Origin: Bacteroidota bacterium
GTDB lineage: Bacteria > Bacteroidota > Bacteroidia > Cytophagales > Spirosomataceae
Direction of reading: 5' to 3'
Length of the DNA: 64,000 nucleotides
NCBI GenBank assembly: GCA_020161355.1
Contig: JAIUOF010000003.1
Coordinates: forward strand, 310,001-374,000
The translations under genes and the position numbers were made by a program. The notes under the pieces are model-generated. The model saw only the letters and a list, made by a program, of their open reading frames with translations. It was not told the DNA's origin and searched no databases. Shown one piece after another: positions 36,482-44,692 of the stretch (its first letter is position 1; each line of letters starts with the position of its first letter).

Positions 36482-37459
36482 ATGAAGCGTACCGGACTTT
36501 TTCTCCTGGCTATCATATTTACTATTTTTTTGGGTTCCTGGGGCATGTGGGGGCACTACGCCATCAACCAGTCAGCTATTTTTGCTTTACCACAACCCCT
36601 GAGTCAATTTTTTTACAATCATATTGATTTTGTATCTGAAGGCGGCAACCTTCCTGATGTCAGGAAATACAGCCACCTGAAAGACAAAGCCGAAGGACCA
36701 CGTCATTATATTGATATTGAAGACTTTGGAGATATTCCTTTCGACAGTATCCGCACCAAAAAGTGGGATGAAAAAAGCCTTCAAAAATGGGGCTCTCTGC
36801 CCTGGTTTATGAGCGATACTTACAAAAGTTTGGTAGCTTCGATGAAAGGCGGTCGCCGCACAGAAACACTCTTTACGGCAGCTGAGTTGGGCCACTATAT
36901 TGCCGACGCTCACATGCCATTACATACTTCTTCCAATCATGATGGCCAGCTAACCAATCAACGGGGAATTCACGCCCATTGGGAAGCCTTGTTGGTGGAA
37001 CGATATGGAAAAGGGTATAATCTGAAAGTTGACAACGCCATATATATCAATGATGTGGATGCTGAAATTTGGAAAATTATCAAGGAGACGCATAGCCTGG
37101 TTGATACGCTTCTGGCAATTGACAGAAATCTCAGAAATGAATTCCCTGCAGATAATCTTTATGAAAAAGATGCCGATGGAAAGGTCATAAAGAATAAATT
37201 TGGGCAATGGGTTTTTTCAAAAGAATATTCAGAACTGCTTCATAATGCTCTGAATGGAATGGTAGAAAAGCAAATGAGAAAATCGGTACAGGATGTGGCT
37301 AATTTTTGGTTCACGGCCTGGATAGATTCCGGAAAGCCAAATTTGATTTCAATGGATCAGCCTGAGGTGACCAAAAGAGCTCAAAAACAATACAAAAAGG
37401 ACTTAAAAATCTGGCAGAAAGGTATGGTACCATACCAATATCTTGAAAAAGAATATTGA
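36482..37459 (+). CDS. Secreted S1/P1 nuclease-zinc phospholipase C family protein
   Basis: About 325 residues from the ATG at 36482, which gives a signal peptide (2-20) ending just before WGMWGHY. The family has three zinc ions bound by the N-terminal Trp and His, by RHYIDIEDFG, HYIADAHMPLH and HAHWEALL; all these segments are present. It hydrolyses nucleic acids or phospholipids outside the cytoplasm. The frame is open upstream to 36314, but that part has no family resemblance. Ends at a strong terminator. Confidence 0.9.
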   Translation: MKRTGLFLLAIIFTIFLGSWGMWGHYAINQSAIFALPQPLSQFFYNHIDFVSEGGNLPDVRKYSHLKDKAEGPRHYIDIEDFGDIPFDSIRTKKWDEKSLQKWGSLPWFMSDTYKSLVASMKGGRRTETLFTAAELGHYIADAHMPLHTSSNHDGQLTNQRGIHAHWEALLVERYGKGYNLKVDNAIYINDVDAEIWKIIKETHSLVDTLLAIDRNLRNEFPADNLYEKDADGKVIKNKFGQWVFSKEYSELLHNALNGMVEKQMRKSVQDVANFWFTAWIDSGKPNLISMDQPEVTKRAQKQYKKDLKIWQKGMVPYQYLEKEY

Positions 37460-37476
37460 CATTTGACTTTGAATAA

Positions 37477-37518
37477 AAAAACTCCCGGCCATTGATTTTA
37501 AGGCCGGGAGTTTTATTT
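37477..37518. terminator. Bidirectional terminator
   Basis: Perfect ten-pair stem ACTCCCGGCC (37481-37490) / GGCCGGGAGT (37502-37511), with A and T runs on both sides, between convergent genes. Confidence 0.9.
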
Positions 37519-37540
37519 TGAAAGAGTTTAACCAGAAAAC

Positions 37541-38476
37541 TTAAAACATTGATTTGTAAGGAGCTGTATCAAAAGTAAATTTATCGTTGACTTTGATTTC
37601 TTCTACTTCCATATCAGTTTGGTCGCCTTTTTCGGACCTGATGCTGTAGCCTAAAACCGCTCTGCCTTGAGCCATTATTTTCGCAAGCTCAGGATGAGCC
37701 GTATATGCCATATAGTTTTTAGAATTTCCTTTTCCAGTCATACCTGCATTTCCTCCCATTTTCTGACCCATTTTCGCAAAATCTCCCACCTTGTTTTGGC
37801 TAATCCACATCAACACCTGATCTTTTGATTCCTGATCTTCGATGCGGTAGCCTTCGCATTTGTACCCTGCGATGGTTTTGGTCTCTGTTGTTTTGGTGAT
37901 TTTTATTTTTTCATCGTTTTCAGTGGCATATTGTTCGAGTTTATCAGGCTTATAGCCTATGGCCATTACATTTTTTGTGCCCTCATTATTGGTAAAAGTG
38001 AAAAACTTATTTTGTTCAAAATCCATCAAAAACATCTCCATCGTAGCCTGGGATTTTTGCATGTCGGCATTGGAAGAACTTAAGAATTTTACACCCACGG
38101 CTTTGTCATCAACCCCAAACAGGTATTTGGAACGCATGATGGTGGCTGTTTTTTCTTTAGCAGGAGTCGAAGAAATTTTCATAGTCATAGATGAAACAAA
38201 GCTATAATTTGCCTTTGGCTTTCCCCCAAAACTAAAACCTCCAAACGAACCCTTAGATTCCTTTTTCTCGACTTCCTTTTCTTTTGCTACTGGCTCTTGC
38301 TTTTTAGGATCTTCGCTTTTCTTTTTGGTTTTAAAAAGCCCGTCAAAGGCTTTGTCAAAGGCAGCCTCAGCGTTTTTGAGTGGATCTTTTTCGGTTTTTT
38401 TCTCAGATTCATTTTCCTGAGCAAAAATATTTAAACTACTGACTGTTAATAAGATAATAATGCATATTTTTTTCAT
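37541..38476 (-). CDS. Secreted DUF4412 family protein
   Basis: About 311 residues from the ATG at 38476, giving a signal peptide (MKKICIIILLTVSSLNIFAQ). A charged linker (about 20-90, rich in Lys/Glu and KKK) precedes a DUF4412-like domain (GYKCEGYRIEDQESKDQVLMWISQNKV). It is periplasmic; function unknown. It may be the last gene of the run starting at 42973, 128 bases after the lipoprotein gene. Confidence 0.82.
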   Translation of the reverse strand: MKKICIIILLTVSSLNIFAQENESEKKTEKDPLKNAEAAFDKAFDGLFKTKKKSEDPKKQEPVAKEKEVEKKESKGSFGGFSFGGKPKANYSFVSSMTMKISSTPAKEKTATIMRSKYLFGVDDKAVGVKFLSSSNADMQKSQATMEMFLMDFEQNKFFTFTNNEGTKNVMAIGYKPDKLEQYATENDEKIKITKTTETKTIAGYKCEGYRIEDQESKDQVLMWISQNKVGDFAKMGQKMGGNAGMTGKGNSKNYMAYTAHPELAKIMAQGRAVLGYSIRSEKGDQTDMEVEEIKVNDKFTFDTAPYKSMF

Positions 38477-38604
38477 TCTTATTTTAGATTTATAATCCCA
38501 AAATTTACCAAAACAACCCCCTAATTCCAATAGAAATGACAAAATTTTATTTTGTGACACTAAATTTCAGGGATAAGGATTTGCAAAAGATTCTTTTTAA
38601 AAAA

Positions 38605-39102
38605 TCACTTATATTCCATCGAAAACTTACAATCTTCCAGCTCAATATCAGCATCAATAAAATTAGTAAGGACGGCATTTAATTCACCCTCGATTACTGA
38701 ATTCCTCTTGTATTTTTTAAAAGTAAATGTTCCTGCCTTTGCAAAAAGAATTTTTCCTCCGGTTTGAACTACCAAAGTTGCAATTAAGTTTTCTTCCAGA
38801 TTATTTGGATCAAACTTATAAGACTTACCCGTCTGTAATTTTGTTTCATTAAATTCGAGCGAAATGATGTTTTCATCATCAATTTTGCCGGCCATAGTAA
38901 CAGTGGCAAACAGCCCTCCAAAGCTAAGGGTTTTGGCTTTCCAGCTTTTACCATCAATGGTAGCTGTCATGGTACCGGTAATTTTTGAACCTGACGCCGC
39001 CCCGCCTGAGTCATCTTTGTCGGGATCAATAGAAAGTTTACCACATGAACTTACCAGCAAAGAAAATGCAAAAAGAAATGTAAGTTTTTTCATTGTTTTC
39101 AT
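38605..39102 (-). CDS. Lipoprotein, DUF6252-like
   Basis: 165 residues. The lipobox is LLVSSC (Cys20), so the mature protein is lipid-anchored. The mature part is a beta-rich domain (ATIDGKSWKAKTLSFGG) like small Bacteroidota lipoproteins of the DUF6252 type. It starts 12 bases after the stop of the large repeat protein gene and is probably co-transcribed. Confidence 0.75.
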   Translation of the reverse strand: MKTMKKLTFLFAFSLLVSSCGKLSIDPDKDDSGGAASGSKITGTMTATIDGKSWKAKTLSFGGLFATVTMAGKIDDENIISLEFNETKLQTGKSYKFDPNNLEENLIATLVVQTGGKILFAKAGTFTFKKYKRNSVIEGELNAVLTNFIDADIELEDCKFSMEYK

Positions 39103-39114
39103 GATTATTGATAT

Positions 39115-41619
39115 TTAATGAATATTTACTAATACTTTAATTTTTCCGGTTTCGGCCTCAAAATTTTCGAGGGCTTTACCGATAATTTGGCCTGGTTTAA
39201 CTTTATCGGGATCACCTTTCATTGCGTAACCATTTCGGGAAGAGCTGACAATGAAGTCACCACGCCTAATGGTACCTCCTTCGCTGCAAACTTTAGTAGG
39301 AATAACTCCCACTACGCCCATAGGTACTTGATTATCAAGTGGAGTATCGATATTTTCTTCGGTTAGTAACACGCCGGGTTTAGTAGCATACACACCAGCG
39401 ACGAGATTTGAATAAGGCTCAAAAGATTTTTCAACTTTTCGGTCAGAAGATGTAGAAATAACCAAAATATCACCTTCTTCATAGCTATTTCGCAATCCCT
39501 CTACCTCAAAAGCCTCGGCTAAATCGGCTCCGGAGTTTTGCGTACCTCCGTTGAAAAAGCCTTTTCCTGTTCTGTCAACCCGAGCCACATTAAAACCATT
39601 GTTATTCATTATTAAAATATTCCCTGAAGACCCGGAACCTTGGTGGGCTAAATAGAGTGTACTACCTCCCCCAAGTGTATTTACCGTAAGTGCATTACTA
39701 TTATTTGATGTGTTTGTTATTTCAAAAAATCCAGCCCTACCTGAAGTTCCAGACTTAATTCCTTCAATTGCATTGTTCAGCGTACCGCTTGATAAGGCAT
39801 AAATTGCACTCCCTACTCCTGATGTAGATGCATAAATAGCATTGCCCGTATGCGAGCTACTTCCACTAATTTCAAATCTTCCACCACTACCTGATGTACC
39901 ACTCTTTTGGACAAATAAACCGTGGCCATTCCCATTAGTGAATGAATTTATTACATTACTTGGATTTGTACTATTTGTTATTTGAAAATCGGCTGCTGAT
40001 CCTGATCCTGTATTAGTACCAAAAATTAGAGAGCCTATTCCATTGCTATTAAGACGAATCAAATTTGCTGATGTTAATGTATTCGTATTCTCAAAAAATG
40101 CTGCCGAAGCGGATCCAGTATTTTTTGCGTATAATGCTGCACCTGATCCATTAGTTTTTACTGAGATACCATTGGCAGAGCTTAAAGCATTGTTTATTTC
40201 AAAATCTGCGATTTCACCCAAACCAATTGTTGTAGCTTTAATTACACTTTTCTGGTTTTGATTATTGTTAATGCTTATGTCAACTCCGATACCTTGTCCG
40301 TTCTGAAATGCCGAAATTATTGGATTCAATCCCGAGACCAAATGATTTTTAAGGTATAGGCCTGAGGCAGTTCCGTAGTTATCCCCATAAATAAGATGTG
40401 CATTATTAAAACTGTTGTTTTCAAATCTACCCGCAGATCCTGATGCACCAGCAGCTTGAGATAAAAAAGCATGCCCTAATCCAACATTGTAAGCAACAAG
40501 TTGTGACTTTGTAGATTCCGGGTCTTGATTTTCAAAAAATCCGGCTACACCATTTTTTGTAGCAACTCCATGAATAACATTGCCGCTACCATTACTTTCT
40601 ATATAAACGGCATCAGAATTACTGATTTCATGGTCAATTATGAATTTTCCGGCGGAGCCTAAATTTCGAGACTTTAAAGAATAAATAGTAGGAGATTCTA
40701 CACCATATGAAAATGCAGATATTGCACTTCCTCTTCCAATATTATTTACTTTTAAAGTGGTGCTGTCACTTTGATTGTTGGTATTACTAAATACTGCTAC
40801 AGAGCCTTTTCCATTGGTACTTGCTACTAATGTAGGTTTAACATTAGAAGTATTTAAAATACCGAAACTTGCTGCACTACCACTACCCTGTGTGGTTGCC
40901 TGAAGCGATGGATAAAAATTGTAAATATTGGTAATATCAAATAAAGCAGCCCCTCCGAAATAAGACCTACCCAAAACAGCATATCCAAAACCATTATGAG
41001 AAGCCAAAAGTGCAGGTGAATAAGCGTTATTATTCAACTGTTGGAAACTGCCGGCATTACTCGTGCCATTGGTTTTTGCAACCAATGCTGGACTATTATT
41101 AACAGGATTGGATATGATAAAATCAGCAGAAGAACCCAAACCATTAGTAAAACCTGTCAAGGCATTTTTTGAATTTAAATTATTATCAATTGCAAAATCA
41201 GCTGCAACACCATTACCATTATTATAACCATATACCGAAATGCCTGTACCATTAGAAAGCCCGGCTATAGCATTTTCTGCATTATTTATGTTGTTAATCC
41301 TAAAAAGACCCGTTCCACCTGTAGATGCTTGGGTCAATTCCAAAACCCTCGTTGGCTGGGTAGTATTTATAGTTTGGTTGATAGGTAAAGCTATTGTTCC
41401 TGAAGTATTTTGCCACGAACTTCCATTGTATTGCCAATTAGAATTAGTTGCCAAATTAAAAACCAACATGCCTTGTAAAGGAGAGGTGATTGCAGTTGTA
41501 ATAGCTGATAAGTTAACATATCGCGGAATCAAGATACCCTTTGAGTCAACCTCAAAAGCTTGTTGAGCCAAGGTTTTCAAACTCAAAAACAAGAGAACTA
41601 ATAATAATTTAATTTTCAT
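39115..41619 (-). CDS. Large secreted repeat protein with phage-tail-like ends
   Basis: 834 residues with a signal peptide (1-18). The N-terminus (VDSKGILIPRY..ITSPLQGMLVFNLATN..WQYNGSSWQN) is a module common in Bacteroidota surface proteins. Residues about 90-690 are some twenty degenerate repeats of roughly 28-32 residues with the pattern N-G-x-G-x-A-A-x-F-x-I-x-N. The C-terminus (DLAEAFEVEG..Y..GDILVIS, GVVGVIPTKV..EGG.I..GDFIVSS..GYAMKG, GKALE) is a conserved domain found at the end of many large surface or tail-fibre-like proteins. Probably an extended trimeric or fibrous surface protein. Thirteen bases downstream of the OmpA gene. Confidence 0.8.
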   Translation of the reverse strand: MKIKLLLVLLFLSLKTLAQQAFEVDSKGILIPRYVNLSAITTAITSPLQGMLVFNLATNSNWQYNGSSWQNTSGTIALPINQTINTTQPTRVLELTQASTGGTGLFRINNINNAENAIAGLSNGTGISVYGYNNGNGVAADFAIDNNLNSKNALTGFTNGLGSSADFIISNPVNNSPALVAKTNGTSNAGSFQQLNNNAYSPALLASHNGFGYAVLGRSYFGGAALFDITNIYNFYPSLQATTQGSGSAASFGILNTSNVKPTLVASTNGKGSVAVFSNTNNQSDSTTLKVNNIGRGSAISAFSYGVESPTIYSLKSRNLGSAGKFIIDHEISNSDAVYIESNGSGNVIHGVATKNGVAGFFENQDPESTKSQLVAYNVGLGHAFLSQAAGASGSAGRFENNSFNNAHLIYGDNYGTASGLYLKNHLVSGLNPIISAFQNGQGIGVDISINNNQNQKSVIKATTIGLGEIADFEINNALSSANGISVKTNGSGAALYAKNTGSASAAFFENTNTLTSANLIRLNSNGIGSLIFGTNTGSGSAADFQITNSTNPSNVINSFTNGNGHGLFVQKSGTSGSGGRFEISGSSSHTGNAIYASTSGVGSAIYALSSGTLNNAIEGIKSGTSGRAGFFEITNTSNNSNALTVNTLGGGSTLYLAHQGSGSSGNILIMNNNGFNVARVDRTGKGFFNGGTQNSGADLAEAFEVEGLRNSYEEGDILVISTSSDRKVEKSFEPYSNLVAGVYATKPGVLLTEENIDTPLDNQVPMGVVGVIPTKVCSEGGTIRRGDFIVSSSRNGYAMKGDPDKVKPGQIIGKALENFEAETGKIKVLVNIH

Positions 41620-41632
41620 AGTTTTATCATAA

Positions 41633-42973
41633 TTACAATTTCACAAATTCAACTCTACGATTATTAGCTTTGCCTTGCGGTGTGGTGTTGGGCTCCGAAG
41701 GCTGGCTTTCGCCTTTACCGTCGGTTTCCATGCGGCTGGCTTCGATGCCAAATTCGGTAGCAAGAGCGTTTTTGACCGAAGCAGCACGACGTTTTGATAA
41801 GTCAAGGTTTTTGGCATCGGCTCCGTCAGAATCTGTATGACCGATGATTTTGACTTTGACATCAGCGTTTTCTTTCAAAACCATACCTATTTCTTTCAAA
41901 ACGCCATAAGATTCAGGCTTAATTTTGTCAGAATTGACATCGAAAAGTATTCCTCTGGTCACCAGTTTGCCCTCGGTGATGAGTTTATTGCGGGTATCAG
42001 GTGCACCTTCGGCAATTCTTAGATTGGTGATGTAATTAGCCCCTCCAAAAAGATTGTTATTAAAAAGTAAACTGTATTTTAGACTTAGGTCAAATGCCCG
42101 AGGCAGATCCCACACTTTTGTTTCATTTACATAAAGTCTGATTCTTGTCTTTTGTCTCCAAATCGAGATTTTATTTACAGTACCTTGTTTCCACGAAATG
42201 GGAAGATTATTCTCTAAAATTTTTTCACTATTTTTATCAAAAACCCATGCGTGACTGGAACTACCCTCGCTCTCGGCCACCGGATGAATATCAAATCCAA
42301 CTTGTGGGTCAGAGCCAAAACTAGCATCAAAAGTGGGTTTTCGTTTGCTGAATTCAGGAAAGAAAATCATCAAGCCTGACATGTTATTAGAGACATCGTC
42401 ACTTATCATCATGTCAAACTCCATCGTGAAGTTTTCAGGTAATTGATTCACAAAATCAGGAAAAAACAATCCCCTATCACTGGCTTTGAGCCATTTTCCT
42501 TCTACACCGTCAATATTTACAATTTCACCTCCTGCGTTGGTGTTCCATTTGGCTGGAAAATCGCCCACAGCATCTTGCTCAAAGTTTTCAAATGCCACCA
42601 CTTTCTCGCCTGGCACAAAGTCGAATTTTGAATAAGCCTTCATTCCGGCCTTTGGAGCTGGTGCAGCTTGTTCCTTTTTGGTCTCTTTCTTATTGTTTGA
42701 TTCCTGATTTTCTGATGCATTTTCATTCTCATTTTCTTCCGTTTCGTTTTCTTCTGATTTCTCCGAATTAGTCTCCTTTGTAGGCTTATCTTTTTTCTTA
42801 AAAATATTCCCAATACCCTCTTCTACCTTGTCCAAGCCTTTATCAATACTTCTGTCAATGGCGTTATTGGTACGATCTGTAGCTTTTCTTTTTGCCACCT
42901 CTTTGGGTTTTATGATTTGGGCCGAAAGACTCCCCACGGCCAGAAACAAAATCAGTGTTAAGTCAAATCTCAT
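41633..42973 (-). CDS. OmpA-family envelope protein with central jelly-roll domain
   Basis: 446 residues: signal peptide (1-18), charged Lys/Glu/Asn-rich region (20-110) with KETK repeats, a beta-sandwich, LamG-like middle (about 120-330) and an OmpA C-terminal domain (350-446: LFDVNSDKIKPES, GHTDSDGADAKNLDLSKRRA, NRRVEFVKL) that binds peptidoglycan. It would link the outer surface and wall. Heads the run with the repeat protein and lipoprotein. Confidence 0.9.
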   Translation of the reverse strand: MRFDLTLILFLAVGSLSAQIIKPKEVAKRKATDRTNNAIDRSIDKGLDKVEEGIGNIFKKKDKPTKETNSEKSEENETEENENENASENQESNNKKETKKEQAAPAPKAGMKAYSKFDFVPGEKVVAFENFEQDAVGDFPAKWNTNAGGEIVNIDGVEGKWLKASDRGLFFPDFVNQLPENFTMEFDMMISDDVSNNMSGLMIFFPEFSKRKPTFDASFGSDPQVGFDIHPVAESEGSSSHAWVFDKNSEKILENNLPISWKQGTVNKISIWRQKTRIRLYVNETKVWDLPRAFDLSLKYSLLFNNNLFGGANYITNLRIAEGAPDTRNKLITEGKLVTRGILFDVNSDKIKPESYGVLKEIGMVLKENADVKVKIIGHTDSDGADAKNLDLSKRRAASVKNALATEFGIEASRMETDGKGESQPSEPNTTPQGKANNRRVEFVKL

Positions 42974-43041
42974 TTTATATAAAGTTTTGCATTAGTGTTA
43001 TTTTTAAAAAAAAAGTAAACTCAGGTTTCTAAAAAAATCCA

Positions 43042-43368
43042 TCAACCCATTCTCTTTGCAATCAAAATGCTGTTTTTCAAGCCATTAAACCTTCCCCTCA
43101 AAACACTGGCTTTAAGGTTATTGTGGAGTAAAACTTCTTTTTTCTGAATTTCAAGACAAAAATTCAAGTTGATAATACATGAGCGATGGGTTCGGTAAAA
43201 TGGGTATGGCTCAAAAATCCCTTCACATTCTTTAAGGGTTTTAGCCAAAGTAATGATCCTACCATTGGAAAAATAAAACACACTATAGTTTTCGTCGGCT
43301 TCGACCTTTATCACATCCTCGGGTTTGGCTTTTTTGAGGCCTCTTATATTTTTGAATACGTATTTCAT
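43042..43368 (-). CDS. Stand-alone LytTR DNA-binding protein
   Basis: 108 residues, a single LytTR domain (IIKVEADENYSVFYFSNG, LAKTLKECEGIF, FYRTHRSCIINL). Without a receiver it may act as a constitutive or protein-controlled regulator. It lies 68 bases upstream of the OmpA gene on the same strand, and divergent from the sigma factor gene at 43475, so it may regulate either or both. Confidence 0.9.
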   Translation of the reverse strand: MKYVFKNIRGLKKAKPEDVIKVEADENYSVFYFSNGRIITLAKTLKECEGIFEPYPFYRTHRSCIINLNFCLEIQKKEVLLHNNLKASVLRGRFNGLKNSILIAKRMG

Positions 43369-43474
43369 AGCCGCTTTTTCAGGTTGGTGTCAAAAAAACT
43401 AAAAAGTAAACTGCCGTAAAATAAAAAATTTCGTATGTTTACTTTTCAAGAAAAAAAACACTAATCACTGAACA

Positions 43475-43996
43475 GTGACGGAAATAGAGAATTTAAAAAA
43501 GCGGGACAGTAAGACACTGGAGCGGATTTATACTTCGTATCGTAACGGATTTTTGATGTTTGCCTCAAAGTATAATTTACCTGAGGAAGACATTTTGGAT
43601 ATATATCAGGATGCTATCGTGGCTCTTATTGAAAATGCCGAAAAAGGAAAGCTCGACGGGTTGTCCGCAGAGCTAAAAACTTATCTTTTTTCGATTGGCA
43701 AGTATATGATTTTTGCCAAAATAAGAAAAAGAAAATCCGATTTTACAGAAATAGAAACCCTGCCTGAAGCTATTGAATGGCCTGAAATTGAGGAGAAGAA
43801 TGATCAAATCAGCCAACTGGAAAGTAGTTTGAAAAAGCTTGGTGAACAATGCTACAAGATCCTTAAGCTGTTTTATTATGAAGAAAAAAAGCTGGACGAA
43901 ATCATGAAAATGCTGCCGTATCAGTCAAAGGATGTGCTAAAAAGTCAAAAAGCGAGATGCTTGAAGCAACTCAAAAAAATGTTATCGAATAACTAA
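43475..43996 (+). CDS. ECF-like RNA polymerase sigma factor
   Basis: 173 residues, an alternative sigma-70 family factor: region 2 (LERIYTSYRNGFLMFASKYNLPEEDILDIYQDAIVALIEN) and region 4 (LGEQCYKILKLFYYEEKKLDEIMKMLPYQS.DVLKSQKARCL). It starts with GTG at 43475. The next gene, a membrane/TPR protein that looks like its anti-sigma factor, follows after one base, so activity would be controlled by that protein. Confidence 0.9.
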   Translation: MTEIENLKKRDSKTLERIYTSYRNGFLMFASKYNLPEEDILDIYQDAIVALIENAEKGKLDGLSAELKTYLFSIGKYMIFAKIRKRKSDFTEIETLPEAIEWPEIEEKNDQISQLESSLKKLGEQCYKILKLFYYEEKKLDEIMKMLPYQSKDVLKSQKARCLKQLKKMLSNN

Positions 43997-43997
43997 A

Positions 43998-44692
43998 ATG
44001 GAAGACCTGATCAACAAATATTTTGAGAAATCACTAACCGAAAAAGAGTTGGCAGATTTTTATCAAAAACTGGAAACCGAGCCCGAATTTAAAGCAGAAT
44101 TTGAGTTTCAAAAATCGGTGCAAACCGCTTACGCTCAAATGAAAGAGCCGAACTCAAGAGTCTTGTATCGAGTTTTGAGAAGCCGAAACAAAAAAGCATT
44201 TGGTGGAAATATGCCGCAGCGGCGGTAGTTGTCATATTAGCTGGAGTCGGGATTTTTTCTTATCTAAATTTGAGCAAAAGCAACGAGGATTTGTATCTGG
44301 CTTATTACCAAACTTACCCCAACGTGGTAGCACCCAACGTGAGAGGTGAAAATAAGAACAACTTTAAAAATGAGGCTTTCAGAGCTTATGATACCGAAGA
44401 TTACAAAGAAGCCATAAGATTGTTTTCCCAAATTAAAAACGAAGAATTTGCAGTTTTTTACTCGGCGGTTTCTTATCTGGAACTTGATGAAAACCCAAAA
44501 GCCATTCAAATACTCGAATCTGGCAAATTTAGTGATAGTCCATATCCATTTGAAACTTACCGAAAATGGTATTTGGCTTTAGCCTACCTGAAAACCAATC
44601 AAAAAGAAAATGGAAAAAAGATTTTAAAGGAACTTGTGGAAAGTGAAAATCCACAAAAAGAAAAGGCTATGGAGCTTTTAAGCAGCTTTTGA
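43998..44692 (+). pseudogene. Frameshifted anti-sigma-like membrane/TPR protein
   Basis: The first frame gives a cytoplasmic N-terminus (MEDLINKYFEKSLTEKELADFYQKL) to about codon 48, then loses sense. The +2 frame continues with NERAELKSLVSSFEKPK, a membrane helix (WWKYAAAAVVVILAGVGIFSYL) and two TPR-like repeats to 44692. Adding one A to the CAAAT at 44136-44140 joins both parts into a 231-residue protein of typical layout for Bacteroidota sigma/anti-sigma gene pairs. The total length, 695 bases, is one short of a multiple of three. Either a real inactivating deletion, a frameshift event, or a sequencing error. Overlaps the convergent CHAT gene by 15 bases. Confidence 0.8.
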
